The translations under genes were made by a program, and so were the position numbers. The notes under the pieces were generated by a model. That model saw nothing but the letters and a program-made list of their open reading frames with translations, was not told where the DNA came from and searched no databases. Shown in pieces: positions 11,259 through 21,088 of a stretch of DNA of 64,000 nt. Positions within the stretch are counted from its first letter, which is position 1, and every line of letters starts with the position of its first letter. The DNA is from Capsaspora owczarzaki ATCC 30864 (Eukaryota > Opisthokonta > Filasterea), in NCBI RefSeq assembly GCF_000151315.2, contig NW_011887296.1, positions 1,636,998 to 1,700,997 on the forward strand, in the 5' to 3' direction.

Positions 11259-13090
11259 CTACCCTGAAGCTTTCCGTGCATTCGAAAAAGCAGGGCACTC
11301 AAACATTGCAAAAATTGGTCCAACGTATCCAAGATAAAGCGACTCGAATCCCACATCCTGTACAGACTTGCTGGGTCGAACTTGAACTTCCCAGCCCCCG
11401 CGCATTTGTCGGATGATTGGAGCAAGCGCTGGCCAGATTGTCAAGGACTCGAGAGTCGCATCGAGAAACGTCGGTTGAGCAGCAAATTCGCATCGAACAC
11501 TGCCTTGCTCATCTCGGACGATCAACTCGAACGCGCTGTCATCGCTGTCGCCGTCATGTGTCGCTTTGTCACGAAGCACATGAATTGATTTCACACAGAC
11601 CCAATTTCCGTCCAAGCTCCGAGGAACTGTGACTTTCAGAGCAACGTCGGGGGTGTCTGCTTGAAATCGCTCTCGTTTGGTACACTGCACGCCTTGCCAG
11701 TATTGCGCTTCGTCCATAATGTGCTCGGCAAGTTCGACCGGTAATACTGGTAGTGATGCGGATTGATCTTCCAGCGCCAGTCCGCTGGTCAGCAAGTGAA
11801 ACACAGTCTGAACGTCCTCAGCACTCGCTAACCGTGGGGTCAAGGAGAACACAAGAGGGCGTATCTGGTCGGAGATGCTGTGCAACGAACCATCACGATA
11901 AAAAAGCAGTCAGCAGGCCATTACTTCATCGAGTATTGGTTGGAATGGCACCAGTTGCACGAGTCGCAATGCCTTTGACAAGGACAAACTTACTAAACCT
12001 CACGACGGCAGCTGTCTTTGAGTGCCTCAACAATCGCTCGGGTGCCACTATTTCCAATGCAGTTTTGTGGTAGGCTGCCGCTCAACGGGGTGAGCAGGGA
12101 CGACAATGTGGTAAGGTCTGGTTGACCCCTGGCTCAATGTCCAAGCTGAACCACGCACAAAAACAACAGCTTACTTGAGCCAAGTCAGCGTCGTGTTGAC
12201 TTTGAGTGTTTCAGCAATCGCCTGTGCTCCAGCATCGCCAATGGCATTCTTGCCCAAACTGTCCGGATTCAGTGACGGCTCTCTGAATCCCCTCTGCTGA
12301 AAGCAACCCCCCCCCCTCACATGCATCTGGCAAAGAGAACTATGCCTTACTAGAGCATCGTCACTGTCGTGTTCACTTTGAGGGCCTCGGCAAGCGCCAG
12401 CACTCCCGCATAGCCAATATGACACAACCGTAAGCTGATTTGATCCGCTCCATCATAAATGAGCAATTTGACTGCCCTCTCCCACTCACTCGCGCTAGAC
12501 ACAAAGTGAAATCTCCTTACTCGAGCACATTCACCGTCGTGTTCACTTTGAGTGCCTCAGCAATGGCTTCTGCTCCGGCATCGCCAATCTGATTTCTATC
12601 CAAACTGACCATGCCCTTCATCAGGAAACACTCTTGTTGAATCACCCACGTACAGGTATTCGAATCGAAGTGAGACGCCTTACTATAGCGTCGTCAGCGT
12701 CGTGTTCACTTTGAGTGCTTCAGCAATCGACTGCGCTCCAGCGACGCCAATCTGGTTCTTGCCCAAGCTGTCCGTCCCTCGTTCAGTTAGCTCTCATAAT
12801 ACCTTCTACTTGATCACCCATTCACATGCTACAATCACAGTGAGACGCCTTACTCGAGCTCACTCATCGTCGTGTTCACTTTGAGTGCCTCTGCAATCGC
12901 TTCGGCTCCATCGTCGCCAATCTGCCGATCACCCAAACTGTCTTCCGCCACGTTTGTCAGCACATACATACATACTGGCATACATGTACTTTGCAATATT
13001 AAACTCGGCGTTTCCGTACAACAGTCCTTCGGCATCCATGGCTTTGTCAGACAGCTCGCGCTGTCGCTCAGTCATGCTCTCGTACAGCAT
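11259..13090 (-). CDS. Cytosolic LRR protein with one exon per repeat and a C-terminal F-box-like/beta-rich domain
   Basis: Eight exons are proposed: 13090-13020, 12937-12854, 12767-12684, 12604-12521, 12434-12351, 12258-12175, 12074-11994 and 11877-11259 (396 residues). Exon 1 encodes MLYESMTERQRELSDKA. Each of the next six exons encodes one 27-28-residue LRR of the ribonuclease-inhibitor/NLRC3 type (LGKNQIGxAGAxxIAEALKVN style), always in phase 2. The last exon encodes about 206 residues with LPVLPVELAEHIMDEAQYWQ, which resembles an F-box-like start, then a region rich in short hydrophobic beta-like strands ending KASG. No signal peptide, membrane segment, NACHT or kinase domain is visible. 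Exon 1 and the repeat exons are clearly homologous to those of the LRR-kinase gene at 61637-63965. The substrate and role are unknown. Confidence 0.75.
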
Positions 13091-13367
13091 GATTGTTCAG
13101 AACAAGGACTGTTCCAGTGTAATCCCATTCTCTGGCCCTCGTCTCCTTCACTTTATCGTCGGTGAGCTGCAATAGCGAGAATGGGTTGGTGGCAGAGCGC
13201 TCAGCCCTCTTCCTCTTCTTCTCAGTATTCTTAGTGCACCCTCATTTCATTCCTTCAAGTCCCTTGCTAGAAATATACTGTACGGATGATTATGATCATG
13301 ATGATTTTGTGACAGTCTTGATTTTGTTCTTCTTCGCTGAGAAACACACACACACCCAAAGCAAAGC

Positions 13368-16300
13368 ATGTCGTCCATTCGCCGGCTGCTGGGCTCGAGC
13401 GGCGGTGGCAGCGGCGGCAGCAACCACCCACCGACGGCGGGCTCCAGCAGTAGCACCAACAGCAGCAGCAGCAGCAACAACAACAACAACAACAATGGCA
13501 GCAGACGGCAAGCAGGAGCAGCCGCAGGCGGGGCAGCGGCATCGCTGAACAACGATGAAGACGAGGACGACGAGGACGACACAGACAACCGCCTCTTCAA
13601 CCAGCGACCAGTTGAGTGCTTTTTGCGTTTGGAAGTCGGGGGAAAAGCGGGTTTGGTTCTGATCCGGGGCGTCTGATTGTGACTCAGTCAAAACGGAACG
13701 GAGCGGGACAAGTCGAGGCGGGCGGGGAAAAGGGGGGGCGGACTGGAACATCACGAGGAGGAAAAATCAATGGAAATGCATTGGATTTGCATTGGATTTG
13801 CATTGGGAAAAAAAAAAAAAAAAAAAAAAAAAGAGGAAATCATGGAGCCCGGCGGAGCATTTTAGTGAGTCCGCTGTAGCAATGTGGCAACGACGTCGGA
13901 ACTTGGCTGCCTACGCTCGTTCTCACTGCCGCAAAAAAAAAAAAAAAAAAAAAAAAAAAACCGGTTCCACTCCCACTTCCACTGAGCTTGAGCTTGAGCT
14001 TCTGTTACTAAATATCGCATCACATAAATTATTTTGATGGATGTCATTTTGCAGAGAACCGAGATGGGCGACTTTTTGTCGAGCCGCGACGATTGGGGCC
14101 GGATGGGTGGCCGCGGCGGATATGTGACGCGCAACCCGGACTGGGACGGCAATAAGGACGGCGATGATGAGGATTCGGACGATCACGGAGATCAGGACGA
14201 AGAGGCAGGCGGGGACGAGTCGTCAAGATTGCTGCTCAACGGCGGCGGCGACGGCGATCTGAGAAACTTCCAATCGGCAAATATGGCCAACAGCGTACGA
14301 AAGCTGCGATCGAGCAAGGTCACGTCCATCTCGACCAAGTTTGAGGTAAGTCCCGTGCACATTGCACTCACTCGCAAGAGAGCTCGTTTTTGTTTTGAAG
14401 AAGGATTGGGACTCAGCGTGTTGCGTTTCGTGCTGTGTGGCTTGGGTGGATTGTCAGAGTCTGGACTACGACATCCTAGAAAACGACATTTACGTGAAGG
14501 ATCAAGCCAAGATTGATCGCAAGGTAACAATAACAATTTGCTTCTTGTTTGTTGTCCTGGGTTTTGTGTTTGTTTGTCTTCGATTCTTGCCTCTCTCTCT
14601 CTCGCTCTCTCTCTCTCTTCTGCAACCAACTTTTCATTCTAACTAACTCTTTGCTCAACACCTTCCTTCCTTCCTTCCTTCCTTGCTCCCCACAGCACTA
14701 CGTTCGACTCGAAGCCGCGCGATGGCTCGTCATGTTCTTTGTCGGAGTGCTCACAGCCGTGGTGGCCTTCCTGATTGATTACTGCTTGACACAAATCTCC
14801 AGCGTCAAGTTTGGCTGGATTTCAGACTCCATCACCCGCTGCGTGGATGACGAGTGTCTCGACCAATCGGTGCTATTGTGGATGGGCATTGACATTTTCC
14901 TCGTCTCGATCGCCTGCTTGCTTGTCCTGTTTGTCGAGCCGATTGCCCAGGGCTCTGGTATTCCTGAAATCAAGTGCTACCTGAACGGCATCAAAATCCC
15001 GCATGTCGTGCGCTTCAAGGCCCTCCTCACCAAGACGGTGGGTGTCTTGTTCTCGGTCAGTGGCGGGCTGGCGTGCGGCAAGGAGGGTCCCATGATTCAC
15101 ACGGGCTCGGTCATTGCAGCAGGCATCTCCCAAGGCAAGTCGACTACGTTCAACATCGACCTCAACCTGTTCAAGGCCTTCCGCACCGACCACGAAAAGC
15201 GCGACTTTGTCAGTGGTGGTGCTGCGGCCGGTGTTTCGGCCGCGTTCGGCGCGCCGATTGGCGGCGTCTTGTTCAGCCTGGAAGAAGGCGCCAGCTTTTG
15301 GAACCAAGCCCTCACTTGGCGCATCTTTTTCTGCTCCATGATTGCCTCCTTCACCCTGAACGTGCTCCTTTCTGGTACAAAAGGCACGTCGTGGGGCGCC
15401 ATGTCCAGCCCTGGTCTCGTCAACTTTGGCGCATTCGCTTCTGCCAACTACAACCTCTTTGAGCTGCCCATCTTTATCGCAATGGGTGCGGTCGCGGGTC
15501 TCTTTGGTGCGCTCTTCAACGCGCTCAACCACCGTTTGACCGTCTTCCGCTTCAAGTATATTTACCATTCGAAGGCGCTCCGCTTTTTGGAGGTCATTCT
15601 CGTCGCCGCGGCGACAGTCATTGTCTCGTTCACCCTGATTTACTTTGACGACAACTGCCTGCCGCTCGGTGAAAAGCCTGGTGAAAACCCACTCGAGTTC
15701 TTCTGCCAGGAGCACACGTACAATGAAATTGCGACAATGCTCTTCAACACTCCCGAAGAATCCATCAAAAATCTCTTCCATGCCACTCGCGGTGACTACA
15801 GCCCCGAGACGCTCTCGATCTTCTTCCTCGTCATGTTCTGCCTGTCGTGCTGGACGTACGGCATTTCCGTCCCGGCTGGCGTCTTTGTGCCCGCCTTGCT
15901 CACGGGTGCCGCGTACGGCCGCTTGGTCGGCAACTTGCTCTACCACGCCTTCCCGGACGCCGACTGGGTTGATCCCGGCAAGTACGCGCTCATTGGAGCG
16001 GCGTCCATGCTCGGAGGCATCGTTCGCATGACCATCTCCCTCACAGTCATTGTGGTCGAAGGCACGGGCAACATTTCCTACGGCTTGCCTCTGATGCTGT
16101 CCATCATGGCGGCCAAGCTGGTGGGCGATCTTTTCAACGAGGGCATCTACGACCTGCACATTCACCTGCGCCGCGTGCCCATTCTTCACTGGGAGGCGCC
16201 GCTGCCCATGCAGCACTTCCACGCGTCGCACGTCATGAGCTCCAACGTGGTCTGCATCCAAGAGTTTGACCGTGTTGGGCGCATTGTCGAGCTCCTGCGC

Positions 16301-17287
16301 ACCACCACGCACAACGCCTTTCCCGTCGTCACGGACGATGGTATTCAACGCTGGCGCCAGCAGCTCCAGCAGCGTGGTGGTGCGGCAGGCGGTCTCCCCT
16401 TGGGCGCATCCACCATGACTTCGGGCTCGGCCGGTACGGCTGGCGGCAGCAGTGGCGTGCCCCGGCCCTCTGCCTCGTCCCGAATGCCCAACATCAACCT
16501 CAACGCGTCCGTCATGAACTTTAACATGAGCACGGCCGGCCACATGATGGGCATTGACATTGTGCGTGCTCCCGCTGGCGGGCAGCTGAGCACGCTTGGA
16601 ACGAGCTACGGCAGCACGTCGAGCGGCAACACTGGCGCGTCAGGAAACGACTGGGGCGCCTTCCCTCCGGAGAGCCAATACCATGTCAATGGAGCAGCGC
16701 CGACCACGGCTGGGTCCACTCCCAACACAGCCTCCCCATCCGCAGTCCCGCTGCCGCCCTTCCTCAACCTGAATGTCCGAGGCCCTTACACGGGCGACTC
16801 TGCTTCGTTGCAGCATGCTCCTCTTGTGAACGAGCACAGCTACGGCACGCTCTGCGGGATTATTCTGCGCTCGCAACTCATCACCATTCTTAAGGAGCGC
16901 GCATTTGGTCCTCGTGTCGTGAATGCGCAAGGGGAGCATTCGGTGCAGGCCAAAGTTCTCACCGTGGACGATTTCCGAGCGTCCTACCCGCGCTACCCAT
17001 CCATCGACACAATCAGCACCACTGCGTACGAGAATGAGCAGTTTATGGACTTGCGCCCGTACCTCAACCCCACTCCGTACACGCTCAAGCACGCAGCCCC
17101 GCTGTCGCGCGTTTACCGCATCTTCCGTGGTCTCGGTCTTCGTCACCTCATCATCACCGACCGCTTCAATCAAGTCGTCGGCATGATTACTCGCAAAGAC
17201 CTGACGCGATTTGAGATTGTGCCCAACCCTCGCAGCGGTGATGGGACGCGATGGATTTTGCAAGAGCGTCAAATGATTGATGACTAG
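13368..17287 (+). CDS. CLCN7: ClC-6/7-type chloride/proton exchanger
   Basis: Members of this branch exchange Cl- for H+ in late endosomes and lysosomes. The exons are 13368-13610, 14055-14345, 14458-14523 and 14696-17287 (1063 residues). An acidic, Ser/Asn-rich N-terminus leads to SLDYDILEND, the family signature before the first helix. Selectivity motifs are present: GSGIPEIKCYLNG (about residue 286), GKEGPMIHTG with the gating glutamate (about 327), and GISVPAGVFVPALLTGAAYG. LFSLEEGASFWNQALTWRIF carries the second (proton) glutamate of exchangers, and this string is typical of ClC-6/7. Two CBS domains follow. The first is interrupted by about 170 Gly/Ser/Thr-rich residues (16340-16850); the second ends LRHLIITDRFNQVVGMITRK. 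Length is about 250 above human ClC-7. Intron 1 (444 bases) has two A runs of 28 or so and repeated TGCATTGG words. Confidence 0.93.
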
Positions 17288-17701
17288 TCGTCGTCGTCGT
17301 CGTCGTCGTTTGAAGAGGCAAATGTGTTGATTAGTTATTTTGTGTTTATTCTTTTCAAAATTCTGTGTGACGTGTTTTCTTCGGTCGGTTGGTGGTTTCT
17401 TTCGTGTTTGTGTTTGTATGTACTGTAGAAAAAGTATACACCATTGATTCGATTGCTCTTTTTTCCCTGTTTCAAAGCTTTAAAAAAAGGCTCAAGTACA
17501 GTTGATTAGATTTGGGGCTCTTATGGAAGACTGTAGATCATTCACTCACAAATTGCTGTTGCTTTATGGCACTCGTGTGACACAATTGGAGTGAAAACGA
17601 AATCTTTTTATTGATGGGTGATAACGTGAACAAAGCTACCCCCAACGCACCGATGCCAACACCAAAATCCAAAGAAAAAATATCAAGACATTCTCAGACA
17701 A
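17288..17701. other. Convergent 3' UTR region
   Basis: No gene is seen. A short CGT repeat follows the ClC stop at about 17289-17310. The rest is A/T-rich and lies between two convergent stop codons. Confidence 0.4.
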
Positions 17702-20518
17702 CTACCACGAAGTGAACGCGATGGCGCTGTCTGAAATGACGGGCAGGCTACACTCGCCCGATTGGTTGTTGAGGATGAAGTTGTGTCGATTGGTCGAGTA
17801 CATGACAATCTTGCGCTGAGTTGCTCGGCGCAGCAATTGCTCGAGAGGGCGATTCACGTCTCGAGCAAACTGGAGCTGCTGGAAAACATCCATCCGGAAT
17901 ACGGCAGTAACCGCAACGCCCAACGAATCGACATACTCGTTCTGCAGCTCTGGACGATAGAGTTCGAGTCCAAGCGTCTCATGCGTCAGTCCTATGGAAG
18001 GATAGGCGTGAGCAAGATCGGACACGAGCAACGCATCGAGCTGCTGGTGGCATGCGCGTGTGGGGTCGTCCCTCTGCAGTGTGGCGTACACGCTGCTCTT
18101 GCCAACAATGGCGGCAAACGTGTAGTCAAACGCAGGCAACAAGTCGCGGAAAAAGTTGCGGCCATAGTAATGGCGGACGTTTGGAAAAGTAATAAAGCGC
18201 GTTTGAGGGAGCGCAGATGAGACGGCATAGTTGTAGCAATCTGCTTCGCGAGCAAACGGGTGGCCATTCAAGGCCAATACACGCGGTTGCGCAGGGTTGA
18301 GGTGCTTTGTCATGGTGGCGTTGAGCTCTCGCGCGAGCGTTTCGAACGTCGCACATCGCGTCGTGTTGCTGCTCTTGGAGGGTAGATTCTCGCGCAAAAA
18401 GAACCCAATGGACAAGTCCATGTGCCGGTCAATCACAACGCGATTCACCAGACGTACGGCCGCCATGGTGCGAGAGTGAACACAGGACGCGCGGAAACTT
18501 TTGATGTCTGCTTCGTTGGTGCTGTAGGAGCAAGGATCCAACGGCAGGCAGACGGCCAGGGAAATGTGTTTCGAGGGTTGTGGAAAGCGGTCGTTCAAGT
18601 CAGTCGCCGTGAGAGCGTGATGGAGCAGATGCTGCATGGTGTGGGATGCCAACAAACGCCGCTGGCCGTTCAGAGCGATTCGCTCACGAGTCAGCGTACT
18701 GTCGAGTCTCTGCATGGCTTGCACCACGTCATCTGGGGAATGGATTTCCACAACGCCGTCTTGCCCCAGAAAGTTTGCCATTGCTGGACTCGGTGACGAG
18801 AGAACCGGCGTTCCTCGCAGGGTTGCGTCGAGTGCACGGCGTGAGCAGGTCGTGTGCGAATCCATCACAGAGTTGACGTTAATCTGCACATCGTGCGATT
18901 GATAAGCTGCAATCGTCTCGTTGAAGCGTAGAGACGGCCGAATGAGATCGCCGTAGACGACAGTCGGAAATTTGAGGACGGCATCCGATGTGACATGCGA
19001 GTTTCGATCGTAAATAACCAGGCCTCGCTCTCGCGCAGACAACAGCATCATGTCCAGCCATTGCGTGCGTGAGAGAAACTTGTCTTGGAAGCCGTAGGTG
19101 CCCGCAAATGCATACCCTTTCGTTCTCGGTCGGTACATGCCGATCGGGTTGACGCGCGCCGGCTGGACTCCCATCGGCATCAACCCGACACGCTCGTGTC
19201 CCAGCACGGCACGGTACTTGGCGACACATTGCTCTTCTGTTGTAAAGACACCATCGACATGGCGCAAGATCGAGCTGTGCACAAACTGGTCAAAATGGTG
19301 TGGATCCTCCGTGTTCCAGTAAATGCTCTTTGTGCCGTACGTCAAGCGCGCGTACTCGACCATCTGAATAAGCGCTGTGCTTTCGTTGCTGCTGAACAAA
19401 TCGTCCCTCCAGCGATGCGTCCAAGACGGTTGGATGAGAATCAGCTGCGGCTGTACTTCGTCGACATCCACTCGCCAACTCTGGCGGTCTGGCATAATCG
19501 CGCGCAGTTCGGGTTCCAGCAAGTCGAATGTCGCAATGTCTGCAATAACAAACATGGTCAGTGTGGTGCTGTAGCGATAGGACTCGAATGCGGGGATGGT
19601 GGGCGTGATTCGGTTGCTAGCTTGTATGGCTGCGACAGTTTGATCGGCTGCCGAGTTCGATGTGCGCGCTGGAGACGGGCTTGGCTGCGCTTGCTGCTGG
19701 TGGCTGTCTGGCATTTTTCCAGGCGGCTGTTGCTGCGGCAGAAGAACGCCGCCCTGGCGAACGGGTGAGGTGTCTCCACCAGCCCCCGATGATGATAATT
19801 GCTGGCGAAGCAGCAGCTCTCTGGACTCGGCGGCCTCTGCCTGTTGCTCTGGCTGCGTATTGGCAGTGTCTATCATTCCCAATTGCTGCTGATGTTGCTG
19901 TGAGGACTGCTCAGCAAGTTGTTGCTCATTCGTGGCTGGAAGGTCAAATTCGTCCAGCTGAGTCATCTTTCGACGAGGACGGCCGCGCTCTGGCTGTTGC
20001 GCTTGCTGCTCAGCAACCAAACTCTGGCCCGCTGTGCTGCTGTCGTCCTGGCTGCCTGCCTGGTGATTGTGCAGCGACTGGTTGTCATCAGTGAGCATGG
20101 CGAGACGGCGTTGCGCAGGTCCTGGGACTGGCCAGCCACCAACGACGGCTGGAGCATCGGGAAGGCGCCGCGCTTGCTCACCCGGGCAGTGCGCAATCAG
20201 CGCCGCGACGACCTCGCCCAGATGAGCTTGGTTGGCTGGCAGCGTCTCATCGGTACTCCTGGCGTGGGTTGCTGCACTGCCGGGAGCAGCGCTGGTCGTC
20301 GAGGTGTCACTGTGAAGCGTTCCTCCCGCAGGAGCAAACCACGCCCGGTCGTACGCAGATTGCGGTGCAACCGAAGCAATGCTCTCCAGCTGGGGTGGCA
20401 CATTCCCATACGACAGTAGCGTGAGTGCTGCAAGCAACATGAGTACTGCAGCAGCGACCGCAGTCACTCGTCGCCGTCGCGCGAACAACTGTCGGACAAG
20501 CACCACGCCTATTCGCAT
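17702..20518 (-). CDS. Type II membrane protein with a CgeB-like glycosyltransferase domain (intronless)
   Basis: This single exon encodes 938 residues. A short basic cytoplasmic end (RQLFARRRR) precedes one hydrophobic segment (VTAVAAAVLMLLAALTLLSY, about residues 19-39). That is the layout of a Golgi type II glycosyltransferase. A Gln/Ser-rich stem of about 250 residues follows. The middle part contains GVFTTEEQCVAKYRAVLGHE, GYAFAGTYGFQDKFLS, then QINVNSVMDSHTTCSRRALD and GTPVLSSPSP. This matches the GT-B C-terminal half seen in bacterial and eukaryotic CgeB/DUF3880-type glycosyltransferases (sugar-nucleotide binding Rossmann half). The last 300 residues (after about 18540) are not recognised and could be a second transferase-like domain. 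Substrate and linkage cannot be read from the sequence. Confidence 0.7.
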   Translation of the reverse strand: MRIGVVLVRQLFARRRRVTAVAAAVLMLLAALTLLSYGNVPPQLESIASVAPQSAYDRAWFAPAGGTLHSDTSTTSAAPGSAATHARSTDETLPANQAHLGEVVAALIAHCPGEQARRLPDAPAVVGGWPVPGPAQRRLAMLTDDNQSLHNHQAGSQDDSSTAGQSLVAEQQAQQPERGRPRRKMTQLDEFDLPATNEQQLAEQSSQQHQQQLGMIDTANTQPEQQAEAAESRELLLRQQLSSSGAGGDTSPVRQGGVLLPQQQPPGKMPDSHQQQAQPSPSPARTSNSAADQTVAAIQASNRITPTIPAFESYRYSTTLTMFVIADIATFDLLEPELRAIMPDRQSWRVDVDEVQPQLILIQPSWTHRWRDDLFSSNESTALIQMVEYARLTYGTKSIYWNTEDPHHFDQFVHSSILRHVDGVFTTEEQCVAKYRAVLGHERVGLMPMGVQPARVNPIGMYRPRTKGYAFAGTYGFQDKFLSRTQWLDMMLLSARERGLVIYDRNSHVTSDAVLKFPTVVYGDLIRPSLRFNETIAAYQSHDVQINVNSVMDSHTTCSRRALDATLRGTPVLSSPSPAMANFLGQDGVVEIHSPDDVVQAMQRLDSTLTRERIALNGQRRLLASHTMQHLLHHALTATDLNDRFPQPSKHISLAVCLPLDPCSYSTNEADIKSFRASCVHSRTMAAVRLVNRVVIDRHMDLSIGFFLRENLPSKSSNTTRCATFETLARELNATMTKHLNPAQPRVLALNGHPFAREADCYNYAVSSALPQTRFITFPNVRHYYGRNFFRDLLPAFDYTFAAIVGKSSVYATLQRDDPTRACHQQLDALLVSDLAHAYPSIGLTHETLGLELYRPELQNEYVDSLGVAVTAVFRMDVFQQLQFARDVNRPLEQLLRRATQRKIVMYSTNRHNFILNNQSGECSLPVISDSAIAFTSW

Positions 20519-21088
20519 CGTTGTTGGTGTATGGACGAGCTGGTGCTCCCCTGCTGCTGGTCCAGCTTTCTACTGCAGCACACAGACCTGCGAAGAGCTT
20601 GTTCGGTTTGTTGTTCTTACTGCTGCTGTTGCTGCTGCAGTCGAGCTTTCTGTGCGTTCGTTCGGTCGCAAAAGTTGGCCCTCAGTCGAGGTGTGAAAAA
20701 GCCAAAAGCAAAAAATAAAGTCGCCAAAGTTGTAGATCAAAAAAAATACAATCAAAATAGCAACCGTTTTTGTTGCTGGGTTTGAAAAAACCAGAGCGAC
20801 AAAAAAAGATAAACTGCGAAATGCGTCAAATAGGAAAGCAGAATAGTCGACACTTGAACAAAAGATAGTCATCCATGAATGCAATACACTCGAAAATGCA
20901 GCGACAACACTGGATGGGAGGAGGAGGAGGGGAGGGGGGAGAAACATAACAATGTTGGTAATGGAGAAAACAACATTTAAACAGGGGAACCAGAGCAAGA
21001 ACGACAACCGAACAGACAACCAAGCAAAACAAACACCAAAAACAATCAAAAAAAGAAGATAGACCAGAATACGAAGGCGTGACTCGCT
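20519..21088. other. Intergenic region upstream of the glycosyltransferase gene
   Basis: No gene is seen. This stretch is 5' of the minus-strand glycosyltransferase and 3' of the minus-strand Kelch-WH2 gene. It contains a GGAGGAGGAGG-like purine tract near 20917-20940 and several A runs. Confidence 0.35.

Noticed and set aside
14873-16543. Long antisense frame over the ClC gene
   Set aside because: It is Arg/Asp/Gly-rich shadow coding opposite a well-supported transporter.
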